Source: Bacillus sp. AFS006103
Lineage (GTDB): Bacteria; Bacillota; Bacilli; Bacillales; Cytobacillaceae
Length of the DNA: 64,000 nucleotides
Reading direction: 5' to 3'
NCBI GenBank assembly: GCA_002559145.1
Contig: NTXX01000004.1
Coordinates: 107,067-171,066 of the forward strand
Shown: piece by piece, positions 28,422 through 37,479 of the stretch
Position numbering within the stretch: position 1 is the first letter of the stretch
How the letters are laid out: each line of letters starts with the position of its first letter
Notes under the pieces: model-generated
What the model saw: the letters and a program-made list of their open reading frames with translations, nothing else
Databases searched by the model: none
What the model was told of the DNA's origin: nothing
Translations under genes and position numbers: made by a program

Positions 28422-28601
28422 TTATGTTGTTGGTATTAATGCAGCTATCTTAGTATTAATTCTTGTAAATAGTCCTTCAAGTTCAGTCTTAAACAAAAGA
28501 CTTACTGCTGCACCCATAATGACAACTAATCCAACTATCAACCCGTATTCTGTCATCCCCTGTCCTTCTTCTTCTTTCAATAGTCTTTTTAAAATTTTCA
28601 T
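28422..28601 (-). CDS. flp: Flp-type major pilin
   Basis: A pilin of only 59 residues, easily missed. It starts MKILKRLLKEEEGQGMTEYG: a basic leader, then the GQGMTEYG signature cut by TadV after Gly, then the hydrophobic polymerisation helix LIVGLVVIMGAAVSLLF and a short tail. Ribosome binding site AGGAGG lies seven bases before the ATG. It is the first gene of the tad operon and is followed by a hairpin. Confidence 0.95.
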   Translation of the reverse strand: MKILKRLLKEEEGQGMTEYGLIVGLVVIMGAAVSLLFKTELEGLFTRINTKIAALIPTT

Positions 28602-28633
28602 TCTTTTTCCTCCTATACCCCTTTGGGTTTATT

Positions 28634-28649
28634 GTTCTATATTAAGAAC
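28634..28649. promoter_or_regulatory. SinR-type pseudopalindrome in flp promoter
   Basis: GTTCTATATTAAGAAC is a 16-bp element of 7-2-7 design like the known SinR operators (two GTTCTYT boxes facing each other). It lies just downstream of a TATAAT on the flp strand (28652-28657), that is over the likely transcription start. Confidence 0.6.
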
Positions 28650-28651
28650 AT

Positions 28652-28657
28652 ATTATA
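28652..28657 (-). promoter_or_regulatory. Candidate -10 element of flp promoter
   Basis: TATAAT on the minus strand, about 50 bp before the flp start. No good -35 hexamer is seen 16-18 bp upstream, so an activator or another sigma factor may be needed. Confidence 0.45.
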
Positions 28658-28768
28658 AATATAAAACGAATAGGCGGTTTTGAAAATGTCCATATTTGTC
28701 CGTTTTATCTGATTACCATGTATTTATCTCCCTTTTTCTCTAATATTCTAGTTTTTCCTTAGTTTCTT

Positions 28769-28784
28769 GTTCTTTCTAAAGAAT
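28769..28784. promoter_or_regulatory. Second SinR-type pseudopalindrome
   Basis: GTTCTTTCTAAAGAAT, again 16 bp and 7-2-7, with one perfect GTTCTTT box and one box changed at its outermost base. It lies between flp and the divergent DUF192 gene, just before a TATAAT (28796-28801) that may be the DUF192 promoter. Confidence 0.6.
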
Positions 28785-28842
28785 ATTAAGTTTAATATAA
28801 TGAACATATAAATAATATAAAATTCTGAAGGAGTTGTAAAAG

Positions 28843-29181
28843 ATGAAAAAAATAGTTATTGATATCCCTTATCAAATAAAAATGGCTGATTCTTTTTTTA
28901 CAAGATTAAAAGGGTTAATGTTTCGGAAGGAACCGATTAAGGAAGAAGGTCTTTGGATTGTACCTTGTAATGCGGTGCATATGTTTTTTATGAAGTTCCC
29001 AATCGATATTATTCTCCTCAACGAACAAAATGAAGTTGTAAAGGTTTATCATAGTTTGAGGCCATGGAAAATAACAAAACCAGAAAAAGCAGCATATTCC
29101 ACACTAGAACTTCCAGCTGGGGCGATTAAGCAACTAGGTATTAATGTAGGGAGTACCATAGACTGCTCATTTACTAATTAA
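28843..29181 (+). CDS. DUF192 family protein
   Basis: A cytosolic protein of 112 residues belonging to DUF192, recognised by the core LKGLMFRKE...LWIVPCNAVHMFFMKFPIDIILL and TLELPAGAIKQLG. Function is unknown; the fold is a small beta barrel. The gene is divergent from the tad operon and shares its regulatory region, and DUF192 genes recur next to tad loci, so a role tied to pili is plausible. AAGGAG lies nine bases before the ATG. Confidence 0.85.
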   Translation: MKKIVIDIPYQIKMADSFFTRLKGLMFRKEPIKEEGLWIVPCNAVHMFFMKFPIDIILLNEQNEVVKVYHSLRPWKITKPEKAAYSTLELPAGAIKQLGINVGSTIDCSFTN

Positions 29182-29253
29182 TATTTTCAAATTTATTTCT
29201 AAGTTTTAGGACTGCTTTTTTAATGTTCAAGCAATATTTAATTTCCACTTAAG

Positions 29254-29296
29254 AAGGGCTAAACTCAAATTCAAATTTTGGGCTCAGTCCTTTTTA
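29254..29296 (+). terminator. Possible terminator after DUF192 gene
   Basis: AAGGGCT pairs with AGTCCTT (one G-U) around a large loop and is followed by TTT. Weak. Confidence 0.35.
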
Positions 29297-29396
29297 TGTT
29301 GTCTTTGTTAAATATGTTCACGATTTGTACATACCCATCTCCACCATTTGGCAATATGATGGAAATGAAGAATCTTATAGAAAGTGAGCATAGCAA

Positions 29397-29849
29397 ATGA
29401 ATAAAGAGATGAGATTGCAAACAATTTCAAAACTTATTTCTGAGCATGAGATTAAGACGCAAGAGGAGCTAGGAGAATGGCTTAATAGCAGTGGTTTACA
29501 GGTCACGCAGGCGACTATTTCTAGGGACATCCGTGAATTGAAGCTGATTAAAGCTCCTTCCAAAGATGGTACTCCGAAGTATAGTTTCAAAATGGACCAG
29601 GATCATTTTATTTTTGAAAAACTGCGCCATAAATTGAAGGATGCCCTTATTGGCATGGAGGTCATTAACTATTTTATTATCATCAAAACATTGCCTGGTC
29701 ATGCCCATGCGTTTGGAGCACTGTTGGATTCCATGGACATTGCTGGTAAAGCTGGAACCATTTGTGGAAATGATACATGCTTAATTATTTGCAGGTCTAC
29801 TGAAGAGGCTGTCAGCATCAAGCAGCAAATTGATCTATTGCAAGCATAA
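29397..29849 (+). CDS. argR: ArgR-family arginine regulator
   Basis: Arginine-responsive regulator of 150 residues, full length. The N-terminal winged helix (EIKTQEELGEWL...VTQATISRDIRELKLIK) binds ARG boxes; the C-terminal hexamerisation domain carries PGHAHAFGALLD and CGNDTCLIICRS (GTIxGDDT-type loop) that bind arginine. Since Bacillus normally has another ArgR (AhrC) by recN, this copy at the head of the arginine deiminase cluster is likely its dedicated activator, as in other Firmicutes (inference). It is followed by arcR after 36 bp. Confidence 0.92.
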   Translation: MNKEMRLQTISKLISEHEIKTQEELGEWLNSSGLQVTQATISRDIRELKLIKAPSKDGTPKYSFKMDQDHFIFEKLRHKLKDALIGMEVINYFIIIKTLPGHAHAFGALLDSMDIAGKAGTICGNDTCLIICRSTEEAVSIKQQIDLLQA

Positions 29850-29885
29850 TTGGAATAGGAATCACATGAAAAGGAGAGAACTTCT

Positions 29886-30584
29886 ATGCTCAACTCATCT
29901 GTGATAAAAATGGATGTGCTATCTGATTTACAGCAATTCGATGTCTTTTCCTGTCTTACGGCCAAGAAGCTGCAAACGTACCTTCCCAATTTTTATTTTC
30001 GCAGTTATAAGAAAAACCAATGTCTATTTATGCAGGGTGATCCGCGTGACAAGATCTTCTTCTTGTTGGATGGGTATGTCATGTATGAACGGGGCAGCCA
30101 AGAGGGCAATATGCTTTATTTAGATTTTATTAAAAAAAATCAAATGTTCCCCTATGGCGGAATATTTCAGGATAAAGTATACCAGGACACAGCCATTGCC
30201 GTTACAGACGTTCATTTATATTTTATTCAGACACATGTCCTTGAAGAAATGCTCAAAACGAACCCAAGACAACTCATATATATCATACATAAACTCTCAG
30301 ATATTCTAAACCTTCATCAAAAGCGAGTCCAAAGAATCCTGATTCCCAACGCTCAGGAGCGAGTCTTACATACCATTCAATTTTTAATGGAGGATCTCGG
30401 TGTTAAGGACGGTAAAGAAATTGTTATTCCTTGTCCCCTTACTGCCATCCATATCTCCAAATTATCTGGAACAACCAGAGAAACGGTAAGTCTATTAATC
30501 AATCAGCTTAAAAGAGAAAGAATTATTTCTGTTACTTCCAAAAAAATAAGAATCCATCACCCAGATTATTTTAAAGAAATCTAA
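29886..30584 (+). CDS. arcR: Crp/Fnr-family regulator ArcR
   Basis: A Crp/Fnr regulator of 232 residues: cyclic-nucleotide-binding-like barrel (about 20-130), dimerisation helix, and a C-terminal helix-turn-helix with ISKLSGTTRETVSLLINQL. No N-terminal Cys cluster for an iron-sulfur centre is present, unlike Fnr. Length and position match ArcR of Bacillus arginine deiminase operons, which turns the operon on without oxygen. A TGTAA-N6-TTACA site before arcA fits this family. AAAAGGAGAG precedes the ATG. Confidence 0.9.
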   Translation: MLNSSVIKMDVLSDLQQFDVFSCLTAKKLQTYLPNFYFRSYKKNQCLFMQGDPRDKIFFLLDGYVMYERGSQEGNMLYLDFIKKNQMFPYGGIFQDKVYQDTAIAVTDVHLYFIQTHVLEEMLKTNPRQLIYIIHKLSDILNLHQKRVQRILIPNAQERVLHTIQFLMEDLGVKDGKEIVIPCPLTAIHISKLSGTTRETVSLLINQLKRERIISVTSKKIRIHHPDYFKEI

Positions 30585-30595
30585 TACGAACAAAG

Positions 30596-30628
30596 GCTGA
30601 TACCTCATTTAGAGTATCAGCTTTTTTT
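30596..30628 (+). terminator. Terminator of argR-arcR
   Basis: GCTGATAC-N10-GTATCAGC followed by seven T. It separates the regulators from the arcA transcript. Confidence 0.9.
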
Positions 30629-30729
30629 ATGGGTTATTTTCTTAATTTTACAACATTATCTGTGAACTTATTATGTCATTCAGAGATTATTCAAGTGGTT
30701 TTATTCAAAAACATCCATTCCTATAAAAA

Positions 30730-30745
30730 TATACATATTTATACA
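30730..30745. promoter_or_regulatory. Possible ARG box upstream of arcA
   Basis: TATACATATTTATACA is AT-rich and resembles the general ARG-box pattern on the reverse strand (TGTATAAATATGTATA). It fits the presence of argR two genes upstream, but the match is loose. Confidence 0.4.
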
Positions 30746-30795
30746 GATTCATTTATGCGGTCGACAAAATAACGTTAAGATTATTACATTTTGTC

Positions 30796-30811
30796 TGTAA
30801 GGGTTATTACA
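30796..30811. promoter_or_regulatory. Crp/ArcR-type operator upstream of arcA
   Basis: TGTAA-GGGTTA-TTACA: perfect 5-bp arms with a 6-bp centre, the geometry of Crp/ArcR sites (TGTGA-N6-TCACA). It lies about 70 bp before the arcA start, a normal place for an activator site. Confidence 0.65.
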
Positions 30812-30879
30812 ATAGGAAGTGCTTCCCTCACTTAGAATGAAGGTGTAGCAAGGATAGTTTGAAAAAAGGAGGAAGCAAG

Positions 30880-32166
30880 ATGAACAGTATAGTGGAAATG
30901 ACTTCTCAGCGGGAAATGCAAACCAAACTAAAGCACCCGATCCATGTTACATCAGAAATCGGTACGCTACGGACGGTTTTGCTTAAACGTCCTGGCAACG
31001 AAGTTGAAAATCTGATACCTGAGTATCTTCAACGACTTTTATTCGATGATATTCCTTATTTACCTATCATTCAAAGAGAGCATGACTACTTTGCCGAAAC
31101 ATTAAAAAACAGAGGCATAGAAGTCCTTTACCTCGAAAAATTAGTGGTTGAAACACTAAGTAATCCAGAAATAAAAAGACAATTTGTTGATGATATTCTA
31201 CGAGAAAGTAAGGCGAATATCAACGGGGCCAGAGAGGTGTTAAAGGAATATTTACTATCCTTCTCGACTGCCGATATGGTTGACAAGGTGATGAGCGGCA
31301 TTCTCAAAAGGGAAATAGAAGAGAGTAAAAAAACACATCTATATGAGTTAATGGAGGATCACTATCCCTTCTATTTAGACCCTATGCCTAACCTCTATTT
31401 TACTAGAGACCCGGCAGCCAGCATCGGAAATGGTTTATCGATTAACAGAATGCGCGAACCCGCTCGACGGCGCGAATCGTTATTCATGGAATACATCGTG
31501 AAGCTTCATCCTCGGTTTGCCGGCTATAATGTTCCTGTCTGGCTGGACCGAAACTATGAATTTCCGATTGAGGGCGGAGATGAACTTATTCTAAGTAATG
31601 AAGTGGTTGCAATTGGTGTCTCAGCCCGTACCTCCGCACGTGCGATTGAAAGATTAGCACTTAACTTATTCAAGAAACAAGATTCTTTCAAAAAAGTGGT
31701 GGCTGTCGAGATTCCAAAATGCCGCGCTTTTATGCATTTGGATACAGTGTTTACCATGGTCGATTACGATAAATTTACAATTCATCCTGAAATCCAAAGT
31801 CCGCAAGGTAAGATGAATATTTATATTTTAGAAAAAGGTTTAGATGATGAACACGTAAATATTACCCACCGGACGAACCTTCAGGAAACGTTGAAAGAGA
31901 TTTTAGGTTTGAATGAGCTGGTCTTAATTCCTTGCGGCGGCGGTGATGAAATTGCTGCATCCCGCGAACAATGGAATGATGGATCAAATACCTTAGCGAT
32001 TGCCCCAGGAGTTGTTGTTACCTATGACCGAAACTATATCTCCAATGATTTATTGCGCCAGCACGGCATGGAGGTTATTGAAATTTTAAGCTCGGAGTTA
32101 TCCCGCGGCCGTGGGGGCCCGCGCTGCATGAGCATGCCAATCGTTCGGGAAGATTTAAATAAATAA
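30880..32166 (+). CDS. arcA: Arginine deiminase
   Basis: Converts arginine to citrulline and ammonia, the first step of the fermentative arginine deiminase pathway. About 428 residues. Conserved blocks: [18 protein letters not shown] near the N-terminus, [17 protein letters not shown], the FPIEGGDEL block, [11 protein letters not shown] (catalytic His), and the C-terminal [11 protein letters not shown] with the nucleophilic Cys. The start is ATG 30880, after AAAGGAGG; an upstream TTG is too early. First gene of the arcA-arcB-dipeptidase-arcD-arcC operon. Confidence 0.96.
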   Translation: MNSIVEMTSQREMQTKLKHPIHVTSEIGTLRTVLLKRPGNEVENLIPEYLQRLLFDDIPYLPIIQREHDYFAETLKNRGIEVLYLEKLVVETLSNPEIKRQFVDDILRESKANINGAREVLKEYLLSFSTADMVDKVMSGILKREIEESKKTHLYELMEDHYPFYLDPMPNLYFTRDPAASIGNGLSINRMREPARRRESLFMEYIVKLHPRFAGYNVPVWLDRNYEFPIEGGDELILSNEVVAIGVSARTSARAIERLALNLFKKQDSFKKVVAVEIPKCRAFMHLDTVFTMVDYDKFTIHPEIQSPQGKMNIYILEKGLDDEHVNITHRTNLQETLKEILGLNELVLIPCGGGDEIAASREQWNDGSNTLAIAPGVVVTYDRNYISNDLLRQHGMEVIEILSSELSRGRGGPRCMSMPIVREDLNK

Positions 32167-32191
32167 TATGATAAAAAGGAGTTTGATAACG

Positions 32192-33202
32192 ATGTTACTA
32201 ACTGTACCTAAATTATATGGAAAAAGCTTTCTATGTGAAAAGGATTTTTCAAAAGAAGAGTTCGTTTATTTAATTGATTTAGCGATGCAATTAAAGGATG
32301 AGAAAAAACATGGCATTCCACACTGCCATTTGGCAGGCAAGAACATTGCCCTTTTGTTTGAAAAACCATCTACACGCACTCGCTGCGCCTTCACGGTTGC
32401 CTGTATTGATTTAGGAGCCCACCCGGAATATTTAGGCAAAGATGACATCCAGCTTGGAAAAAAAGAATCGATTGAGGATACGGCAAAAGTATTAGGCCGC
32501 ATGTTTGACGGCATTGAGTTCCGCGGCTTTGAACATAATAAGGTAGAAATATTGGCTGAGCATTCCGGTGTTCCGGTCTGGAATGGCTTGACCGAATTAT
32601 GGCATCCAACGCAAACACTTGCTGACTTATTAACGGTAAAAGAAAACTTTGGACGCTTAGAAGGAATTAAGTTTGTTTATGTTGGTGATGGTAGAAATAA
32701 TGTAGCCAACAGCTTGCTTGTTGGCGGGGCACTCGTTGGGATGGACGTCCGTATCTGCGCTCCTGAATCGTTGTTCCCGGCTCCAGAGATTGTGGAATTG
32801 GCTCAGGGCCTTGCTGAAAAGTCCGGCGGCCATGTGACTGTGACGAGCAACGTCGATGAAGGTGTAGCCGGAGCAGACGTGATTTATACAGATGTATGGG
32901 TGTCCATGGGCGAAGAAGATAAGTTCGCAGAAAGGATTGCCCTTCTTACTCCATATAAAGTCACGATGGACATGGTGAAAAAGACTGCAAACAACCGGAT
33001 GATTTTCCTGCATTGCCTGCCTGCGTTCCATGATCTAGAAACAACCTACGGCAAGGATATGTATGTAAAACACGAAATCCCTGAGATGGAAGTAACGGAT
33101 GAAGTTTTCCGGAGCGAACATTCAAGGGTATTTGATCAAGCAGAGAACAGAATGCACACCATTAAAGCAGTAATGGCGGCAACACTTGGACATTTAGAAT
33201 AA
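32192..33202 (+). CDS. arcB: Catabolic ornithine carbamoyltransferase
   Basis: Splits citrulline with phosphate to ornithine and carbamoyl phosphate. About 336 residues. The carbamoyl-phosphate motif [12 protein letters not shown] is near residue 55, with [11 protein letters not shown] and the ornithine motif HCLPAFHD further on. The ATG at 32192 follows AAAAGGAG with normal spacing; an earlier ATG at 32168 would place that site inside the gene. The position between arcA and the rest of the operon makes the catabolic role clear, though the enzyme type also serves synthesis. Confidence 0.95.
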   Translation: MLLTVPKLYGKSFLCEKDFSKEEFVYLIDLAMQLKDEKKHGIPHCHLAGKNIALLFEKPSTRTRCAFTVACIDLGAHPEYLGKDDIQLGKKESIEDTAKVLGRMFDGIEFRGFEHNKVEILAEHSGVPVWNGLTELWHPTQTLADLLTVKENFGRLEGIKFVYVGDGRNNVANSLLVGGALVGMDVRICAPESLFPAPEIVELAQGLAEKSGGHVTVTSNVDEGVAGADVIYTDVWVSMGEEDKFAERIALLTPYKVTMDMVKKTANNRMIFLHCLPAFHDLETTYGKDMYVKHEIPEMEVTDEVFRSEHSRVFDQAENRMHTIKAVMAATLGHLE

Positions 33203-33221
33203 GCGTTATCTGAGGTGAGTT

Positions 33222-33252
33222 GGGAGAGCGAGCGCTTTGCGGGTCCTCTCCC
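33222..33252 (+). other. Intercistronic hairpin in arc operon
   Basis: GGGAGAG pairs with CTCTCCC around a GC-rich loop between arcB and the dipeptidase gene. There is no T-run, so it is more likely an mRNA processing or stability element than a terminator. Confidence 0.5.
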
Positions 33253-33353
33253 TCTACTTAAAAATTTGGATTCTCTGATAGAGTGAATTTTTCCGCTGAT
33301 TAAGCAATATATAGATGATTATTTTTCTTAAAAAGCTGCAATGGAGGAATAGC

Positions 33354-34709
33354 ATGGACCATATCTCCGAACTTTTACTACCGGAACTTCAAAAAATAGA
33401 AACAGATTTTCATCGAGCATTAATGGAGCTCATCGAAATTCCAAGTGTCATTAATGAACACGATGGCGATTATCCATTTGGAAAACAGATTGGTTTAGCA
33501 CTTAAAAAGACACTTTCGATATGTGATCAGCTGGGTTTTAGGACGTTTTGTGATCCGAAGGGCTATTACGGCTATGCCGAAATTGGCAATGGTAAGGAAA
33601 TGATTGGCATCCTTGGACATCTGGATGTCGTTCCTGCTGGAAAACTGGATGAATGGGTGACACCTCCCTTCCAAGCCATCATCAAAGACGGAAAAATGTA
33701 CGGCCGGGGAACACAGGATGACAAGGGACCCACACTTGCTGCCCTCTATGCTGTAAAAGCGGTAATGAATCTCGGTGTTCCATTTACCAAAAGAATTCGC
33801 TTTATCTTTGGCACGGATGAAGAAACATTGTGGCGCTGTATGAATCGCTACTGCGAAATCGAGGAAATCCCAAACATGGGTTTTAGCCCAGACGCTGTCT
33901 TCCCGCTCGTATATGCCGAAAAAGGCCTGCTCCAACTGCATTTAGAAGGTAAGAACGAAACAGGTTTACGGTTGATATCAGGTAATGCTTTCAATGCGGT
34001 GCCTGACACCGCACGTTATTCCGGTAAAAAGCAAACCGAGTTAATTGCTGCATTAAGAGCGCTGGATTTTGCTTATGAAACGGATGAAGACGGGATTATC
34101 GTCCTTGGCAAAGCGGTCCATGCCCAGGTGACGGAAAAAGGAATCAATGCGATTAACCGTTTATTAATTGCACTCAAAAAAATAGGTTACACATCCAAAA
34201 CCATCGAATTCGTCAATGATTTAATCAAAGAAGATCCGTTTGCGGTGAAGATTTTCGGTGAATGTGAAGATGAAGCTTCTGGTAAATTGAAATTCAATGT
34301 AGGAAAAATCGAATGTAACGAAGAGGTCGAGAGGTTATCGATCGATATTCGCATCCCTGTGACAGCTGATAAACAAGAGATTGTGGACAGACTCTCGCAA
34401 TTGGCCTGGGAATACGGATTGGCCTACAAAGAATTTGATTACTTAAAATCCATTTATATTCCAAAGGATCACTTTTTAATCAAAACCTTAATGAATGTGT
34501 ACCAGGAGGTTACCAATGATCTGGTTTCAGAACCGATTTCCTCGGGCGGTGCCACCTATGCAAGAGCGATGGATAATTTTGTTGCGTTCGGTGCTGTTTT
34601 TCCATATCAAACGAAAACCGAGCATCAGCCAAATGAACACATTGAATTAGCAGACATGTTTAAAGCGATGCTGATCTATGGAAAAGCTATCTACGAGTTA
34701 ACCCGCTAG
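33354..34709 (+). CDS. M20 family dipeptidase (PepV-like) in the arc operon
   Basis: A zinc dipeptidase of the M20A family, about 451 residues. Metal ligands are visible: HLDVVPAG, YGRGTQDDKG, GTDEET and the later GFSPDAVFP and EKG stretches that match PepV. Such Xaa-His-type dipeptidases occur in arginine deiminase operons of streptococci and others and probably release arginine from peptides. ATG 33354 follows TGGAGG; an open frame from 33315 lacks a site. The exact 13-mer GGTGCCTGACACC occurs inside this gene at 33998. Confidence 0.88.
   Translation: MDHISELLLPELQKIETDFHRALMELIEIPSVINEHDGDYPFGKQIGLALKKTLSICDQLGFRTFCDPKGYYGYAEIGNGKEMIGILGHLDVVPAGKLDEWVTPPFQAIIKDGKMYGRGTQDDKGPTLAALYAVKAVMNLGVPFTKRIRFIFGTDEETLWRCMNRYCEIEEIPNMGFSPDAVFPLVYAEKGLLQLHLEGKNETGLRLISGNAFNAVPDTARYSGKKQTELIAALRALDFAYETDEDGIIVLGKAVHAQVTEKGINAINRLLIALKKIGYTSKTIEFVNDLIKEDPFAVKIFGECEDEASGKLKFNVGKIECNEEVERLSIDIRIPVTADKQEIVDRLSQLAWEYGLAYKEFDYLKSIYIPKDHFLIKTLMNVYQEVTNDLVSEPISSGGATYARAMDNFVAFGAVFPYQTKTEHQPNEHIELADMFKAMLIYGKAIYELTR
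33998..34010 (-). repeat. Interspersed 13-mer, copy 2
   Basis: GGTGCCTGACACC, exact reverse complement of copy 1, inside the dipeptidase gene where it encodes Val-Pro-Asp-Thr. Confidence 0.6.
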
Positions 34710-34739
34710 CTATTCCCAAGATGTAATGGAGGAATTGAC

Positions 34740-36230
34740 ATGAAGAAGTTCAAGATGCCTACAGCGTATACGTTATTATTTTTAATTATTGTTGTAATCG
34801 CAGCACTAACCTGGGTCATTCCGGGTGGACATTATGATATGAAGCTTGATAAAGCAACGGAAAAGGAAATTCCGGTCTCAGGGACATACCAGCAGCTGAC
34901 AGGGGGTGAACAAACTCCACAAGGAATCTGGGAAGTGTTAAATGCGCCGATTAACGGATTTTTTGATGCAAAGGACATTGCACTCTTTGTAATTGTTATC
35001 GGGGGTTTCCTTGGGGTTGTTATGAAAACGGGGGCGATTGATGCCGGAATTTCAAGGGTAATTCGAAAATTAAAAGGCAAGGAGCAATGGCTGATACCAA
35101 TCCTTATGATCCTTTTTGCCATTGGCGGTTCAACTTACGGGATGGCGGAAGAAACCATCGCCTTCTATCCTATCCTCATCCCCGTTTTAATTGCAGCAGG
35201 TTACGACGCGTTAACGGCCGTTTCAATTATCGCACTTGGAGCGGGAATCGGCTGTTTAGGTTCAACGGTTAACCCTTTTGCTACTGGGATTGCCTCTGGA
35301 TTTGCCGGTATTTCGATCGGTGATGGGATGGGGCTTCGTTTAATCATTCTTGTAGTGACATTGATTGTTACGATTATATTCGTCATGCGGTACGCAAAAA
35401 AGGTCAAAGAAAATCCATCTAAATCACTGATTGCCGATATGAAGGTGGACAATGAAAAGCATTTCTTATCGCAAAAAACAGGTGAAGTTGAATTTACCGG
35501 CAGGCATAAAGCGGTACTTTGGGTATTTGGCTTGACCTTTGTCGTGATGATTTTAGGGGTAATCCCATGGGCTTATAAATTTAATATTACTATTTTTGAA
35601 GATTTGACTAAAGCAGTTGCAAAAATCCCATTCATAGGTCATTTATTAGGCGGCATCATGCCGCTTGGGGACTGGTGGTTCGGTGAACTAACGATGTTAT
35701 TCTTAACCTCTTCAATCATTATTGCATTTATCTTTAAAATGGGAGAATCAGAGTATACTAGCACGTTTGTTAACGGTGCAAGAGATCTATTAGGCGTTGC
35801 TCTCATCATTGGTATTTCTCGCGGGATTACAGTGGTCATGGATGCTGGCGGGATGACCGCAACGGTTCTCCATTGGGGTGAAGGAATGCTAGAAGATATG
35901 GGCTCCGTCTTTTTCACGAATTTATCCTTTCTATTCTATTTGCCACTTTCTTTCCTCGTGCCGTCCACTTCCGGACTTGCGACGTTGTCGATGCCGATTA
36001 TGGCGCCGTTGGCAGATTTTGCAGGAGTAGGCAGGGATATCATCATAACCGCTTACCAAAGTGCATCCGGGGTCGTGAACCTGCTTACACCAACAAGTGC
36101 AGTCATCATGGGAGCATTGGCAATTGCTCGTATTCCCTACAGCACCTACCTTAAGCATGTTTGGAAATTGGTCCTATCACTCTCAGTCATTGTTATGGTG
36201 ATTATGAGTATCGCGACACTAATGAATTAA
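34740..36230 (+). CDS. arcD: YfcC-family transporter, likely arginine/ornithine antiporter
   Basis: A membrane protein of 496 residues with about twelve segments, of the YfcC/DUF3360-like ion transporter superfamily (motifs YGMAEETIAFYPILIPVL, GSTVNPFATGIASGFAGI and VPSTSGLATLSMPIMAPLADF). This is unrelated to the APC-type antiporter at 11.8 kb. Placement between the dipeptidase and arcC makes arginine-ornithine exchange the likely job, as for ArcD-like YfcC proteins in other arc operons. GGAGG lies seven bases before the ATG. Confidence 0.85.
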   Translation: MKKFKMPTAYTLLFLIIVVIAALTWVIPGGHYDMKLDKATEKEIPVSGTYQQLTGGEQTPQGIWEVLNAPINGFFDAKDIALFVIVIGGFLGVVMKTGAIDAGISRVIRKLKGKEQWLIPILMILFAIGGSTYGMAEETIAFYPILIPVLIAAGYDALTAVSIIALGAGIGCLGSTVNPFATGIASGFAGISIGDGMGLRLIILVVTLIVTIIFVMRYAKKVKENPSKSLIADMKVDNEKHFLSQKTGEVEFTGRHKAVLWVFGLTFVVMILGVIPWAYKFNITIFEDLTKAVAKIPFIGHLLGGIMPLGDWWFGELTMLFLTSSIIIAFIFKMGESEYTSTFVNGARDLLGVALIIGISRGITVVMDAGGMTATVLHWGEGMLEDMGSVFFTNLSFLFYLPLSFLVPSTSGLATLSMPIMAPLADFAGVGRDIIITAYQSASGVVNLLTPTSAVIMGALAIARIPYSTYLKHVWKLVLSLSVIVMVIMSIATLMN

Positions 36231-36272
36231 GATTCCGTTCTGCTGATTTTTCAAAAAAGAGGAGAGACCCAT

Positions 36273-37235
36273 ATGAAAAGACAAAAAGTAGTGATCGCCT
36301 TAGGAGGCAATGCCATTCAATCGGGTGATGCAACCGCGGAAGCACAACAACTTGCACTTGAAAAAACAGCTCGCCAGCTGGTCGATTTTATCGAAAAAGG
36401 CATTGATATTATTATTTCGCACGGAAATGGCCCACAAGTAGGAAACATTTTGCTGCAGCAGGCGGCCGCTGACTCCGTCAAAAATCCGGCCATGCCGCTT
36501 GATACATGTGGTGCGATGAGCCAAGGCATGATTGGCTATTGGATGCAAAACGCGATGGATAAAGTTCTGAAAGAACGCGGTATTTTCAGAAATGTAGTGA
36601 CGGTGGTTACACGTGTTGTCGTCGATCAAAATGATCCTGCTTTCCAAAATCCAACCAAGCCGATTGGTCCTTTTTACAGTGAAGCAGAAGCTCAGAAAAT
36701 GAGGGTAGTTACCGGAGCATCCTTTAAGGAGGATGCAGGCCGCGGCTGGCGCCGTGTTGTTCCCTCACCAAAGCCGGTAAACATTCAGGAGCATGCGGTG
36801 ATTAATACCCTAGTCGAACAAGGAAGTATTGTTATTTCTGTCGGCGGCGGTGGGATTCCTGTCGTTGAGACGAAGGAGGGCCTGGTCGGAATCGAAGCAG
36901 TTATTGACAAGGACTTCGCTTCTCAAAAGCTGGCTGAACTGGTTGATGCGGACGCGTTAATCATTCTCACAGCCGTCGACAATGTGTATATTGATTTTAA
37001 TAAACCCACACAAAAGAAATTAGAAGATGTCACAATTGAAGAGTTGAAAGCCTATATCGAGGGCGGGCATTTTGCCGAAGGGAGCATGCTCCCGAAAGTC
37101 GAAGCAGCGATTCATTTCGCCGAGACTAATCCTGAACGGAAAACCATCATTACTTCTTTAGATCAAGCCTTTAACGCGATTGAGGGAAAGTCTGGCACAG
37201 TAGTTACCCTAAAGGGTGCTCCGGTTCTAACCTAA
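36273..37235 (+). CDS. arcC: Carbamate kinase
   Basis: Makes ATP from carbamoyl phosphate and ADP, the energy-yielding last step of the arginine deiminase pathway. 320 residues. [10 protein letters not shown] at the N-terminus, [10 protein letters not shown], the [11 protein letters not shown] block, VGGGGIPV and the Lys in [11 protein letters not shown] match the family. Last gene of the operon, followed by a terminator. Confidence 0.96.
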   Translation: MKRQKVVIALGGNAIQSGDATAEAQQLALEKTARQLVDFIEKGIDIIISHGNGPQVGNILLQQAAADSVKNPAMPLDTCGAMSQGMIGYWMQNAMDKVLKERGIFRNVVTVVTRVVVDQNDPAFQNPTKPIGPFYSEAEAQKMRVVTGASFKEDAGRGWRRVVPSPKPVNIQEHAVINTLVEQGSIVISVGGGGIPVVETKEGLVGIEAVIDKDFASQKLAELVDADALIILTAVDNVYIDFNKPTQKKLEDVTIEELKAYIEGGHFAEGSMLPKVEAAIHFAETNPERKTIITSLDQAFNAIEGKSGTVVTLKGAPVLT

Positions 37236-37264
37236 TCATGCGTTTCAACCAACCCAATAAAGGA

Positions 37265-37300
37265 AAAAACCTCCTTGAATTAAGGTTCAAAGAGGTTTTT
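37265..37300 (+). terminator. Terminator of the arc operon
   Basis: AAAAACCTC pairs with GAGGTTTTT, with an inner TTGAA/TTCAA extension, giving a long stem after arcC. Confidence 0.9.
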
Positions 37301-37400
37301 ACTTTTCCAAGATGAGCAATAAGTATACTATTAGATTCAGCCTACGTTAGTATGCTAAAAAAATTATCAACGAAAATTGTTCAAACAACCTCCACATTTT

Positions 37401-37413
37401 GGTACCTGACACC
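37401..37413 (-). repeat. Interspersed 13-mer, one-base variant
   Basis: GGTACCTGACACC, one base different from GGTGCCTGACACC. It sits directly before the Fur-type promoter. Confidence 0.5.
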
Positions 37414-37415
37414 CA

Positions 37416-37444
37416 TTGACAATGATTCTCATTATCTTTAAGAT
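37416..37444 (+). promoter_or_regulatory. Fur box inside a SigA promoter
   Basis: GACAATGATTCTCATTATC (37418-37436) matches 16 of 19 bases of the classical Fur box. It covers a TTGACA -35 at 37416 and the spacer to a TAAGAT -10 at 37439 (17 bp). Iron-loaded Fur bound here should shut off the gene at 37480. Confidence 0.85.
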
Positions 37445-37479
37445 AACAATATAGAGATTACCTTGGAGGGGGATACAAC

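Noticed and set aside
30796-30811. CcpA (cre) site before arcA
   Set aside because: The central CG and arm sequence of cre are missing; geometry fits Crp/ArcR sites better.
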